From the NCBI RefSeq assembly GCF_000210295.1, contig NC_026740.1, forward strand, positions 2,000,071 to 2,064,070: a DNA stretch of 64,000 nt. Reading direction: 5' to 3'. The notes under the pieces were generated by a model that was not told the origin of the DNA, did no database searches, and saw nothing but the letters and a program-made list of their open reading frames with translations. The DNA comes from Trypanosoma brucei gambiense DAL972 (Eukaryota; Euglenozoa; Kinetoplastea; Trypanosomatida; Trypanosomatidae). A program made the translations under genes and the position numbers. Positions 29,504-40,235 of the stretch are shown piece by piece; within the stretch, counting starts at the first letter, position 1, and the number at the start of each line of letters is the position of its first letter.

Positions 29504-32500
29504 TTAGGGTGGTAGTGCCACCAACGCCCGTTGTTTCGCCACGAGTTCCCCCAACGTGGGCCACACTCGCTTGGGTAGCGACAAGACATTCCTCTGAGCC
29601 GCTTCCGCTCGCTCCTTTTGTGCAAGCGCCGCCTCCATCTCGCTTCGTGCTTCCGTGGAGAAGAGTGATGTGGAGGAATGAAGAAGAAGTTGCGCATAAT
29701 CTCCTTCAATCACATGGTGCACAACAGATGTGAAAGCAGCCGGAGAAGTGGAGAGACGAGCCGCTGCATTATAGACTGGCTGACCGCTGCCACCCTGCAA
29801 TGGGCAACGCACATGACTAGCGATGAGTGGTTGAAGATGGGCGGCCAGCGCGGCGTCCTCCTCACGCACAAAAGGCGTATAAGCACCAACTGCACCAAGT
29901 GTGGTTGCGTAAAAGAGAATACGTAGCGCCAGCGTTGGATCTGTACCGTCACTTGGGTCATAGTCGTGTACGCGCAGTGATGTAACCAACTGCCCTGTAC
30001 GATGGAAGGCGATTTCTTCCAGCAGTTGCTCACTTGCAGCGTACCGTTCAGCTTCCACGAGCTCGATGTCCGTCATATTTTGGACCGGTTCGGCAAACCC
30101 AAGTCGGGCATCCTGTGGGAGTCGAAGGAAGACAACATTTCCAAAGCGATCTCCTGCAGCGATTGTTCGTTCATCCAGGCACGCGACGCAGGTGATGCTT
30201 CGCGGCACGGCGTCACGTGCAATTAGCATGAGGAATGACATGGACCCCACTGAACCACTCGAAGTTCCAGGCTGAACTGTTGCGATAAACACAGACTGGT
30301 CTACCGTACCACACACAATGAGAAGGCGCCGCTCCCTAACGATGTTGGTGCTGTTCGGTCCACAGCGGTAGAGATCGGCAGCGTACGTTGTCGACCCCGG
30401 TGTCGTCGCTGCTGTCGTCCCAGACGAAGATGATACAACATTAGGTGGTGTGGCGAAAACCGTCTCAATGGAGGTTATACGACTCGGCACGTTTGGCAGC
30501 CGTCGCTTTCGTAGGAATCGGCGTTGGCCCCATGCATACACGTGTAACCCACTCGCTGCACCCATGCCTACAAATAGAAGGCCCACGTCCGCACATATGT
30601 GTAGAGCTGAGGGATAGTCCGTGATGGCGCCGCCCACCCCTTTGGATTGAGGAGCTGTGGGCTGATCTCCATATTGAGTGGCCGTGTTGTCATCGTTTCC
30701 ATCCTGTTCGAATCCTGTGGAGGATGCCGCAATGACAGCGATGGGGGTGTCGTGTAGCTGCTCCAGTCGTAAGGAAGGTCCACTGCTGCCACTGGGTCCT
30801 GAGGCACTACTTACCACAAATCGAAAGGCACGGAGTCGGCCTTGGGTCCACGACGCCCCAACACCAAGTCCACTGCCGTGTGTGAAATGTTCAGCGCACC
30901 CTAACACCACCACCGGCTCGCGACCAAAGTCCTTTACGAAACTTCCTACGGCCGCGGAAAGAACCGCCTCACCTTCCTGGAAATAAATGGGTGGGTCCAA
31001 CCTATCGGTACGTCGATTGTATAACTGTAGAGTACTCACATAGTAGTTCGGGTGATTCAAGGAGCGCTGTGGTTTGTCCAGTGGGATGCCGCCTGCGCCC
31101 GCTGACAATTCGGGACGGCCATCAGCCGCGGCACCACTCCCACTGCTACTGCCATCCTTGTACCGCGCAGCTGACGCAGCACGGCGGAGGGCGGCTACGC
31201 CATAGCCGCGATGTTCTGTCCCGATCACCAATAAACATTCCGGTCTCGTCGGGTGCTGCAGCAAGCGGCGCCCGGCCACTGGAAGGGACGTATAACTAAA
31301 ACTGTACTCCAAACCCGTCTCTGCAGCTGTAGAGGCTACACCAGCAGCGAAGAGGGAGAGTGTATTTCCTGCAACCCCAAGCACCAGTTCCTCACGTACC
31401 GCCGTTACTACTCCCAACTCTATGTTTGATCCGGATCCTGAACCGCCCGTTGCAACCGGTGGTGCAGGGCGGCGAAAGGCAGCATACATTGCCTGCGGCG
31501 TAGGGAAGCGCCATGGGACGGTTTTTGGCATTCCGTCTCGTACGTCACAGCGCCAGTTAAATTCCCCGCATAGAATGTAGCACACCCGCTCACCATCACC
31601 TGCGATCATCTGGCACGGTGCAGTGCCGCACGTCAGCACGGCGCGGTTGATTACCTTGTAGGTGATGTGGTCAAGCTCGCAACGTGTCACCGTGCCATCA
31701 ATGTGACCAATAAAGCAAAAGAGGCGGCGCGCTCCACCTTTTCGACCGAGGTATGTAAGCAGCACAGAGGTAATAGCCGGAGCTGCATCGCCGGCAGTTG
31801 CACCGGTTCCACAATTATCCCTGTCATCCACAGAGGTGCAGCGGATGGTCTCAAGAGGCTCCCGCAGTTTTTTGGGGTTGACAATATACACTTCTTGGCT
31901 TACTGTCGCGATGGCTGCTAACGTTAAAGGTTGGGACAGTGAAGTTAGGGTCCGTGCACTAAACATATTTGCCTCACCATCGGGATCACGTAGGAGTGAT
32001 ACTGCCGGTGCGTGCGGGAATGTAGGCAGCATCTCTAGCTGCTGCAACCGTGATCCACTTATTCCCATATCAAAACTGGCGATTCCACCAGCTTGCGTGA
32101 AGGAGACCACCATCGTGTTTCCAGAGATGTCTGCCGCAAGAATTCGTTTCCCGTGCGGGTGCATCCATGTGACCCCCTCAGCCATCGGTGTTGCCATTGC
32201 CGGCTGCTGGTAGTGCGACCCAACGCTGTCACCGTGGTGTGGGAGCACAAGGATACAGGTCGGAGTTATTTGCACATAGCCAACTCCATAACGTAAAGTA
32301 CCTGCAGCTATGGTGTGCTCGGATGTTATAAAGCCCGAAAGAGTGTCCGGCTCCACCTGCTTGCCGAGGCCAAGTGAGAGCACGGTGGTGCCCTGTCGAG
32401 TGGAAAGTAGCAGCTTGTCATCACAGACGGAAGCGTGGGTGGAATGATAAGTTCGCTTCTTCGAGGAATGCCGCTTACCGCTGGCGCTACTGTTGTCAAC

Positions 32501-35008
32501 ACCCAAAAACGCGGCCGACCTCGCGGTTTCGTGTTGCAGTTCGAGCCACTGTGCCTGCATCCCGGTAGCCGAGGCCAGGGGCATCAAGTGCGTGAAAACC
32601 GCTTGTAGGGTGAATGAACTCTCCAAACGCGCTGCGTATCCGTATCGCGCATGGAAAAGAACGCTATCTGATCCCCTGCCTACAACAGCGTCGATCTGCA
32701 CCTGCGGTTGCTTTTGCTGCCCTTGTGGAATGCCTACGATAAGGGAAGCGACCGGAGGTGTGTTGGGGTAGCTCTTCAGCAGCACCATATGCCGCAGGGT
32801 TTGATGGGGGTGAAAGAGCGGCACCACCCGACTGTTTGGCTGTTGTTTCCGTAGAAGCACTGATGGTGCTGGTGGGACGGCAAGGCCTTTCGCAGGAAGC
32901 GCCGGGGGTGGCATGGCACCCGTTGCATCGTTACGGCGGCCCATGCCACCGTTTACGACACTTGAGTCAGAAGCAGTGCGATCTCCCGTGTTTGAGTTGT
33001 CCGCACCGTTGGTTGAGCCATCGCCGTTTGCAGTTTCACCGCTCGGGTCACCGCCATTGTTATTGCCGCCAGTATCACCGTTTCCCTCCTTCGCATCTTC
33101 TAAAGGCTTATCCTTTTGTCGTGTTTCGTCGACACGAGATTGTTCCACCATTCGCATTCTGGACAAGATATACTCGGCGTCGGACCCATACCCATCTTTA
33201 ATAATTTTATACAGACCATGTGTTGGAGCCGATTCACTTCCGGCAAACACAAAACCACGACGGAACAGCGCCATAGCGGTCGTAGGAGGTATCGTGTCAA
33301 AGTATGTCACAACAAGCGGTGATGGCACGGTAATGGCGGGCACTGCCGCCTCAGCCGCATCCAACACCCCTCGATTGCGTCGCAGCTGTTGCTGCTTCTG
33401 TTGCGCTGCGCGAAGGGCGTCATAGGAACGCTGAACATCCAACAACGTTAGGCTCACGCGAAACATATCACCCTGGTCGTCCTGTAACAGCATAAAGAAA
33501 TCGTTACGCACGCATGTGCTGGCGTGAGAAACAATCATCGGGTCGTACAGCTGCTCCCGAAAGTCGGCCCGCCGTGGGAATGGGGCGGCGGTTTTGAACA
33601 GGGCCAACGGTCCCAGTCCGCCGTGTTGTTGTGCACTAGAGCTCGACGTCAAATCACCGCCTTTCCCGTCGCGCAATCCACTACCGTGCACCTGAGGAAG
33701 AACGTCATACCAAATGATTTCCGCGTCGGTGCACACTAGAACACCCCCAGGGCCGAAAGGGGTTGCCGGTACGGCCACTAACCGATGAGCAGTTGCTGGC
33801 ACAGGCACGAGATGTGTTCGTTGCACCTGCTGCAGCCCAGAGGCAAAAGCATACACGACAAGCTGTTTCACTTTAGCGCTGCTGTTTGCACCACCGCCCT
33901 GCAAGGCGGAACGGTTGACACGCAAATACGCCTGCCCTGCAACACCACCAACCACAGGCGGGGGTGATGCTGCAGCTCCTGTCCCCCCACCAGCGTTCAC
34001 CTCCGGCAGCTCTTGCTCCAAGGCAGCGAACGTAGCGTTTTCTGTGGCGCCATCCAGAGCGCAAATGGAGTAAATCATTGTTTGCCGGTGGGCTTCCACC
34101 GGAGATCCAAATGAAATGATGTCTCTTACCGTCGCTTTCTTCCGTTGCGACAGCTCACCAGCACTATTGTCCACAGTGTTTTCATCATTCGCACCAATGT
34201 TTCCAACAGCAGTAACATCCCCCATGAGCAACACGTTGGGATCGCCCTCATCGTTAAGCAACCCACCACCCATCATACGGTTGTTGATGCGTTCCGTGTA
34301 GTATTCCTCATGCTTACGCAGCGGCACCACAATCTTCTGTCTCATCAGCGCCGCCACAAAGACGGCTCTACCAAGTGGATCCACCGCTAGACGTGCGCCC
34401 GGCACGGTCAGTCGGGCTCCACTTCGTCCGAGGTCCACTTCACTCACGCGAACAAACCTTCCCCGTAGAGAGGTCACCTGGCTGTGCTCGGTGGATGCAG
34501 TGCCTGGAATGTTATTCTTACTACTATCCGTCGGGTCATGCATTAGACGAGTTGGAATTGGTAATTCGTCCAAATCATAACGCAACAAAACCATTGTTCC
34601 CGTCTCTGAGGTGATGGCCAACCGCTGTAGAGCCGAGCTTCCACCGCTGCCCTGATCTCGACGGGAACTGGGATGGGAGTCAAGGATGCCGCCACCACGG
34701 TTCGCTGAGGATTGCCCCACTGCCTCGGAAACTGTCGGTACGGTGGCAACTTGATTAATGTTGGTGAAGAGCCGCGTGCTGTGAACACACTCAGCGGTGT
34801 TCTGGTTTACATGCAGGGTCCACAACTCAAGGGTATCATGACGCACTACCACAAAATCACTAGCTCCGGGAAGCGTGAAGGTCCCAACTACACAGTGTGT
34901 GATTTTCTGCGTGGGTATAATGGTTTGATGGTATATAAGGTTCATATTTGTGCTGGCCTGACGTGAACCCGAGCCCATGGCCGCACTGCCTGCAGGTCGT
35001 GCAGCCAT
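29504..35008 (-). CDS. SF3B3: Splicing factor 3B subunit 3 (SF3b130), CPSF-A/DDB1 superfamily
   Basis: 1834 residues. SF3B3 is the WD40-type beta-propeller scaffold of the U2 snRNP SF3b complex, which recognises the branch point; in trypanosomes this serves mainly trans-splicing. Family landmarks are in order: LAVDPLGRAVFVAALMRQKIV (207-227), SPVEAHRQTMIYSICALD near 310, FGPGGVLVCTDAEIIWYD, a QGDMFRVSL segment, YFDTIPPTTAMALFRRGFVFAGSE near 600, and the C-terminal RERRLLIVCGTVDQSV, IAAGDRFGNVVFLRLP, LGAVGAYTPFVREED and VIEGDYAQL. The last set matches the C-terminal propeller and tail of human SF3B3. The protein is about 600 residues longer than the human one; the extra length is in Gly/Ser/Asn/Ala-rich inserts (for example about 640-720). 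The ATG start has a second Met at residue 11; either could be used. Confidence 0.93.
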   Translation of the reverse strand: MAARPAGSAAMGSGSRQASTNMNLIYHQTIIPTQKITHCVVGTFTLPGASDFVVVRHDTLELWTLHVNQNTAECVHSTRLFTNINQVATVPTVSEAVGQSSANRGGGILDSHPSSRRDQGSGGSSALQRLAITSETGTMVLLRYDLDELPIPTRLMHDPTDSSKNNIPGTASTEHSQVTSLRGRFVRVSEVDLGRSGARLTVPGARLAVDPLGRAVFVAALMRQKIVVPLRKHEEYYTERINNRMMGGGLLNDEGDPNVLLMGDVTAVGNIGANDENTVDNSAGELSQRKKATVRDIISFGSPVEAHRQTMIYSICALDGATENATFAALEQELPEVNAGGGTGAAASPPPVVGGVAGQAYLRVNRSALQGGGANSSAKVKQLVVYAFASGLQQVQRTHLVPVPATAHRLVAVPATPFGPGGVLVCTDAEIIWYDVLPQVHGSGLRDGKGGDLTSSSSAQQHGGLGPLALFKTAAPFPRRADFREQLYDPMIVSHASTCVRNDFFMLLQDDQGDMFRVSLTLLDVQRSYDALRAAQQKQQQLRRNRGVLDAAEAAVPAITVPSPLVVTYFDTIPPTTAMALFRRGFVFAGSESAPTHGLYKIIKDGYGSDAEYILSRMRMVEQSRVDETRQKDKPLEDAKEGNGDTGGNNNGGDPSGETANGDGSTNGADNSNTGDRTASDSSVVNGGMGRRNDATGAMPPPALPAKGLAVPPAPSVLLRKQQPNSRVVPLFHPHQTLRHMVLLKSYPNTPPVASLIVGIPQGQQKQPQVQIDAVVGRGSDSVLFHARYGYAARLESSFTLQAVFTHLMPLASATGMQAQWLELQHETARSAAFLGVDNSSASGKRHSSKKRTYHSTHASVCDDKLLLSTRQGTTVLSLGLGKQVEPDTLSGFITSEHTIAAGTLRYGVGYVQITPTCILVLPHHGDSVGSHYQQPAMATPMAEGVTWMHPHGKRILAADISGNTMVVSFTQAGGIASFDMGISGSRLQQLEMLPTFPHAPAVSLLRDPDGEANMFSARTLTSLSQPLTLAAIATVSQEVYIVNPKKLREPLETIRCTSVDDRDNCGTGATAGDAAPAITSVLLTYLGRKGGARRLFCFIGHIDGTVTRCELDHITYKVINRAVLTCGTAPCQMIAGDGERVCYILCGEFNWRCDVRDGMPKTVPWRFPTPQAMYAAFRRPAPPVATGGSGSGSNIELGVVTAVREELVLGVAGNTLSLFAAGVASTAAETGLEYSFSYTSLPVAGRRLLQHPTRPECLLVIGTEHRGYGVAALRRAASAARYKDGSSSGSGAAADGRPELSAGAGGIPLDKPQRSLNHPNYYVSTLQLYNRRTDRLDPPIYFQEGEAVLSAAVGSFVKDFGREPVVVLGCAEHFTHGSGLGVGASWTQGRLRAFRFVVSSASGPSGSSGPSLRLEQLHDTPIAVIAASSTGFEQDGNDDNTATQYGDQPTAPQSKGVGGAITDYPSALHICADVGLLFVGMGAASGLHVYAWGQRRFLRKRRLPNVPSRITSIETVFATPPNVVSSSSGTTAATTPGSTTYAADLYRCGPNSTNIVRERRLLIVCGTVDQSVFIATVQPGTSSGSVGSMSFLMLIARDAVPRSITCVACLDERTIAAGDRFGNVVFLRLPQDARLGFAEPVQNMTDIELVEAERYAASEQLLEEIAFHRTGQLVTSLRVHDYDPSDGTDPTLALRILFYATTLGAVGAYTPFVREEDAALAAHLQPLIASHVRCPLQGGSGQPVYNAAARLSTSPAAFTSVVHHVIEGDYAQLLLHSSTSLFSTEARSEMEAALAQKERAEAAQRNVLSLPKRVWPTLGELVAKQRALVALPP

Positions 35009-35730
35009 TGCAATAACTTCAGTCTTAATTCCCTCTACCTCTTGCCGCCGGATCCTCTAGAGAGGTATTTATTTTACCTGCACACCAAAATCCCGTAGAG
35101 CGCCTTCGGATCAACTGATCCAAACACTCAAACAAAAACACACGTATGTGCCTTATCCGACTTCGCGCTTCCTTTACGCAGCCGGCGGTTTATTGCCTTT
35201 GGATCCTCCGTGTGCAAATATATGCCGCCTTCCTCCCTTCAAACTGCGCTCCTACAAAGTCAGCGGAACACGTTATGGTAATACAAACCACCCTCGTGCG
35301 TGTCCCCTTTCGGTTTGTGTTTTACAGTCTTTTGCAGCGTGAGCGGGGGAATGCACACAGTCCGCCAAACAAAAGAGACTCTTTTTCCCTCTCTCTCTCT
35401 CTTGCTTCGCGTGTGCCTCCCGCTTTCCCCTCCTCGTATGTTTTTCTTTTTTACCCTTCTTTTCGTGCGGGCTCTAGTTACAAAGCACATGTTACGTTGC
35501 GGAAAAACAAAAAAAACAACAAGAAAAGAAGAGATACCATTGAATTGAATGAGGAGAGAAGTTTTCATTCAGCGGTAATAAGCACTACCGATGAAGCAGA
35601 GACGGGCTAGGCCATCTTAGCTTCTGTATTCATAGGGTTCCGCTCCCTCCTTTCATCCGTCCATTCCTACGCGTTCGGGCTCACGCTCATATAAAAATAT
35701 ATATATATGTATATATTATACGGTGTACCC
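35009..35730. other. Intergenic region between SF3b3 gene and repeat copy 2
   Basis: The SF3b3 leader should lie in here. A (TA)-rich run at about 35694-35720 directly borders repeat copy 2. Plus-strand frames of up to 154 codons are low-complexity and antisense to the unit, so they are not called. Confidence 0.55.
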
Positions 35731-36435
35731 ATTCGGAGGCTAAGCAAAATGTGTTATACGGATAAAGAAGAAAGGTGCTTGGGAGAGTTGAAGGGGGTGA
35801 AGTGCATCTCTGACGCCTTTTGTGCGTGAAGTCTCATAGACGAAGGAGGTTAAGAGGATTTCCCCCCCTTTCCTGCCACTCGTTCCGAGCCTCCACGCGG
35901 AAAGGGCGTCATAACGGGGATATGTTTGGTATGGGCAAGTTGGGTGCATGCAAACACACAGCGCGTTTTAGCATTACTGCCATTTTTGCGCACCTTCATC
36001 TTTTACTTCCTTCCTGCTTATTTCTCTCCCTTCTCCGACGATTTATTCTACGTGCGCTGTTCACTAGTTTAATGAACCCCACGCGGTAAGCTTCGTCGTT
36101 TGTGTGGAGGTTTGAAGGTGCTGTGTCATGCGGCGTCCACCCGCATGTACCGCGTGTGACACTTTCCTCCCTCTTCCATCTGTTCATTCTTTTTTAAATT
36201 AAGTATTCGAATTTATTGTCTCTTACTACCTTCTTGTCAAAGTGGCGCCGATGTCTTTTAACATTGCCTGGCGCTGTGGCATGCTTTAGTTTGTGTGTGT
36301 GTGTATGTGTAGTGCCGTTTAGCACAGACAAGAGAGAGGGAACGGGGAGAATTTTTGGGAAGATTATAAGAAAAACTACAACCGCTGCGATTGTAAAAGC
36401 AGAAACTGAAATAGAGTGCCCGAAAAGAAGGAGGT
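35731..36435. repeat. 705-bp direct repeat, copy 2
   Basis: Second copy of the block at 1383-2087, same orientation, same length and apparently the same sequence. It lies between the SF3b3 gene and the COA3-like gene. The left edge abuts an AT-dinucleotide run and the right edge passes directly into unrelated sequence beginning taagttgg. The minus-strand frame of 63 codons (35996-36187) is also unchanged. The intervening 33.6 kb holds ten genes, including probably essential ones, so deletion by recombination between the copies should be strongly selected against. Confidence 0.9.
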
Positions 36436-36820
36436 TAAGTTGGAGGTAATCAGACAGTACCAACGGCTCTCAATCACTTGTCGGACCGCTTCAGTAAAGT
36501 CATGTAAAGTGAGTTTTTTTTTTTTCGCGGAAAATAGTTGAGGGGAAAAAATATAATAAAAAGACAAATAGACGAGGGTTCAAACACGTACGTTCGTTAA
36601 AAACTAATGAATTGCCACGGGGAAGAAACATTTACATATCCATATATGTATTATTGGGGGTGACGCTTTCTTTCGGCGTCCCAACTTTCATTTTTTATCC
36701 CCACATCTTCTCGTACCTCAATATTTCCACCGCGGCTGTGATTATGTGTGCACCAACTTTTCTCCATTTCATTCAATTTTTTTTTTTGCTTTTGATGTCG
36801 CTTCTGCTTTATCCTTTACT
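36436..36820. other. 3' region of the COA3-like gene
   Basis: 385 bases between repeat copy 2 and the stop codon of the COA3-like gene; probably its 3' untranslated region. Nothing else recognised. Confidence 0.55.
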
Positions 36821-37723
36821 TTACTTTGCTGTTACCAATGCCGCTTTCGACACCACTGCCGGCTTCTTCAGCATGGCTAAAGCATCTTCTCCTATTTGTA
36901 GTTCAGCTGTACCGCTCGCGTTGTTTTCACCAGCACCCAAATTTTCTTCCTTTCCCTCACCGCCCTCTGGCAATGCAGCTGCCCGCTTCTTACGCTGTGC
37001 GGCGAGTACAGGAGTTGGAATATCCCAAGTTTCGGCTCCCATCACTCGCATTGTGTACAGGAACAGTGAGATGCTCAACACACCCAGCACCACACCAATG
37101 TAATTCGCATAGCGCCGTTCGTCACCGTAGAGCCAGTCGCGGTACATGCCGGACTCATCAAAAGTGCCCTCCCCTTGCGTCTCACGAAGGCGGTAGTCTT
37201 TTCCACCTGCCACATTAGTGATGAGATTTGCATTTTTCCAGCGCACGCTGTGATTTAATTTGTGGGCGGTTTTATAAACAGGGAGACTGTGAGCTACAGG
37301 AGGGCCTTTACGAGCCGAGCGTTCGCCAGCTTTGAGGTCTAATGGACCCTCGCAAAGCTCCCGACGGAAGCCGCGTCTCTGCATGTGGAAGGCCACGGCA
37401 TTGCCCCCATAAATAACGTCACCGCAGCTTTTATTGGCGATGATACCGTAATGATGGTGATGAGAGAAACTACCGTAGCAGCAGTTACTGTGGCGAAGGA
37501 TCGATGGGGCGCAACTTAACAACGGCACAATGGTGGCCACCCTTGAACTTCTCATGGAATTACACCGGGGACATTCCCTGCATTCACTACTTGTACATTT
37601 GATGCCACCATTACTGTTTGTTGTTTTTGTTGCTGACATGTGAATAAAAGTCGTGGCGCTATGTCGCGGAAATAACAAGCGGTGCGACCCTGCCGCTGCA
37701 GCACTCGACGCGTATCGATACAT
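36821..37723 (-). CDS. Single-membrane-span mitochondrial protein, COA3-like
   Basis: 300 residues. One clear membrane segment is at about 206-225 (YIGVVLGVLSISLFLYTMRVM), preceded by charged DERRYAN and followed by a polar helix (PVLAAQRKKRAAAL). Cytochrome oxidase assembly factor COA3/CCDC56 has this arrangement: a short basic segment, a glycine-containing span ending in a YT/YS motif, and a polar tail. I consider a COA3-like role possible, not established. The N-terminus is rich in Arg, Ser and Ala without acidic residues for over 45 positions, suiting a mitochondrial presequence. A strong minus-strand pyrimidine tract and AG near 37788 support the ATG at 37723; the ATG at 37555 (MRSSRVATIVPLL) is an alternative. 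Cysteine pairs near 46-54 (CRECPRC) are notable. Confidence 0.8.
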   Translation of the reverse strand: MYRYASSAAAAGSHRLLFPRHSATTFIHMSATKTTNSNGGIKCTSSECRECPRCNSMRSSRVATIVPLLSCAPSILRHSNCCYGSFSHHHHYGIIANKSCGDVIYGGNAVAFHMQRRGFRRELCEGPLDLKAGERSARKGPPVAHSLPVYKTAHKLNHSVRWKNANLITNVAGGKDYRLRETQGEGTFDESGMYRDWLYGDERRYANYIGVVLGVLSISLFLYTMRVMGAETWDIPTPVLAAQRKKRAAALPEGGEGKEENLGAGENNASGTAELQIGEDALAMLKKPAVVSKAALVTAK

Positions 37724-37784
37724 GCGAACCCACTCTATTTCTCTTCCCGTCCCTTTCTCTTTTAATTGCTCGCACCTCGTGGTA

Positions 37785-37826
37785 CTTCTTCCATTTGTAA
37801 GAGGAGACGGGAAGAGCAGGAAAAGT
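37785..37826 (-). promoter_or_regulatory. Probable trans-splice acceptor, COA3-like gene
   Basis: On the minus strand CTTTTCCTGCTCTTCCCGTC and adjacent pyrimidines precede ATGGAAG, giving AG near 37788-37789 and a leader of about 65 bases. Inferred from pattern. Confidence 0.5.
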
Positions 37827-37929
37827 TAATGGTGGTAATAATAATGTGGGTGCTATAGGCGCTGCGCAAGTTTAGGAAAATGCAAATGCAGATACGCATA
37901 AAGGAGGGGTAAACGTATGGAGACAAATG

Positions 37930-37932
<3 letters not shown>

Positions 37933-37961
<29 letters not shown>
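37933..37961. repeat. (TA)n microsatellite
   Basis: The longest uninterrupted TA dinucleotide tract in the window, about 29 bases, in the spacer just upstream of the COA3-like gene. Confidence 0.9.
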
Positions 37962-37963
<2 letters not shown>

Positions 37964-40235
37964 TATTTGCATATATTTGTGTTATGAGTGAGTGAGTGAA
38001 ATAAATAAATTGGAGTCACTGCAAAAGCACAAGAAGGACGAAAAGGAAACAGAAAACGAACAAACAAACACGAAGTCAACAAAAGTCACACATACCCATC
38101 CCACAGGTACAGTGAGGATGCACAATTAGCCACCCTTATGCGCACCTTGTGTACGCGAATGCGCTGAGGTTGCGCAAATACAACAATATAAATAGTCACG
38201 CTACATAATAGAGTGATGAAATGAAAGGGAAAACAAACGTTCACACGCACACGCACACGCACACGTTCACACTTAGACCACTTCTGTACATGCGAGTGAA
38301 ATGGGGGAAGAGAATTAAAAAGCAACGCCATAGTGGGGTAAAAAGCAACATCAACTTTGATAACGGTAACAAAAGCAGGGGGAGGGGAAAAAAAAAAGAG
38401 GGTGCTGCACCGATGTCTTTTTCCTCTCCGGCTGCACCTCCCATAGCGAACAACAAAACAAAGTGACGGGATGAAACTGAGAGTTAAAGCAAAAAAAAAA
38501 AAGACAACATGTGGTGGAAAGGATGAAGCAAACCAATGCAGCACAGGTGAATAAACCATACAATAATCCCCAAATACATTTCTTTTTTTTTTCTTTGTTA
38601 TTTAGTTCTGTTACATCTTTAAAGCGGTGCCAACAACTAAAGGTGGAGAAGAGGGGAAGAGAGAAAGGTTCGCCACGAGAACACATAGCGGCAAGGGGAA
38701 TAAAGCATCGCATCGTGACACAACTAAAATAACATTTTTTCTTTTTTATTTTTTTTAAAAAAGAAACAAAAAAGAAGCGAAAAGGAAGACAAAATAAAAC
38801 AAAGCAAACAGAAGGGACCGTGGGGAATAGGTTCATTTCCAGCACCTTGTTTCCATGGCATGGTGTCGCTGATATTTAGCCACCAAACAACGGGAAAGCA
38901 GCCAAAGCTCTGCGGAGTTGTACGCGTTTGTGTTTGTGTTTGAGTAAAGAGTTAGCGGAAATAAGATATTAACAAAGAAAAAAGGGGGTGTGGAAGAAAA
39001 AAAAAACAAAAGAAATCTCAACGAAGTGTGAGACGATTTAAGCAAAAGTAACATGGAGTGAGTTCCCATTACTTTTTTCTTTTTTACATTTTATTTCCCC
39101 CCTCCTCCCCAAATTGCACGTGCAGAAGCTGCAGTAGCGATAAGCAACACCAAACCCCATATCTAAAAAAGAAAAAAAAAGATTAACCGGGAGTGGGGGT
39201 GGACGTGTTTGCATTTGTGTTTTGGAGCAAAGAACACAACATAACACGATAAAAATGCAAAAAAAAAACGCATTATTTTCCCTGGTCGCTTTCACGAGTG
39301 TGAAGTTATGCGCTGCCGTTGGACCTCTGGAAGAGGGACACTTCAGAGGAAGGAAGGAAAGAAAAAAAAAAGACAAAAGAAAGAAAAGGTGAGAAAAAAA
39401 AAAGGAAATGGAAAACGCACACGCACACTTACACAAGCAGATATTTTCCTCTCTTCATTTGACGTAATAAATTCCGTCTTGAATTTCTTCCCTTTCTTCT
39501 GTTAAAACTTTGTTTCTCTTTACATACGAGCGGACTACTTTTTATTGATATTATCGTTAATGTTATTTACGTATCGGAGACGGTTTCAAACCCCACAACC
39601 GGACCTCATTTCAACTAATAGGATGATGATTTTCAAGAAAAACAAAAACAAAAACAAAGATAAAGGGGAGGCACCATGCACGCTAATAACTAAACAAAAT
39701 AAAGACAAATAAATTCCACCCTCCCCCACTGAATTCTACCGCACGACGATCTAAAACGTTCTCTACATTCCTTTTTTTTTTTACTTGGACGTACGCGGAC
39801 GTGGTCTTTGGTGAGTCGGGGCCACATCGCGCCTCCCCACATGTCATCTCTTTCCTTCACTTCCTTTTTTTTTTTCAAAAACAAAAACTCCTTTGATTTC
39901 TCCGTATTACTGCTATCACTTCTGCTCAAACACATCCGCATATTGTTTTTCACTCGTTTTTCTTTTTTTTTTTGTGTTCGTTCATTCTATTTTCTTTCGT
40001 CTCTGCACATACGTGCATCTGCACGCCTCTTCATTTCCATCATCACCTCCTCTGAGCAAAAACAACAAAAACAAACAGCAAAACAAAGCGAGCGGAAAAG
40101 GAATAAAAAAGAGGGGATCAAATAAAGTCAGTGTTACATCATGGTAATGTCCGTTAGTCAGAGATTATTTCAGTGGTCGCCTCATTCCCCCCTTTCAGTT
40201 TTTTTAATAAAAAAAACCCTTTTGTGCATCTTTTA

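Larger units (their letters stand above)
37724..40235. other. 2.5-kb gene-poor interval
   Basis: Spacer between the COA3-like gene and the large low-complexity gene. It contains a long TA microsatellite (37933-37961), a (CACACG)n tract (38242-38270), several A9-A11 tracts and A/G-rich stretches (38990-39010, 39355-39405). Minus-strand frames of 100-165 codons are Phe/Leu/Ser-rich translations of these tracts and are not convincing genes. Confidence 0.55.
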
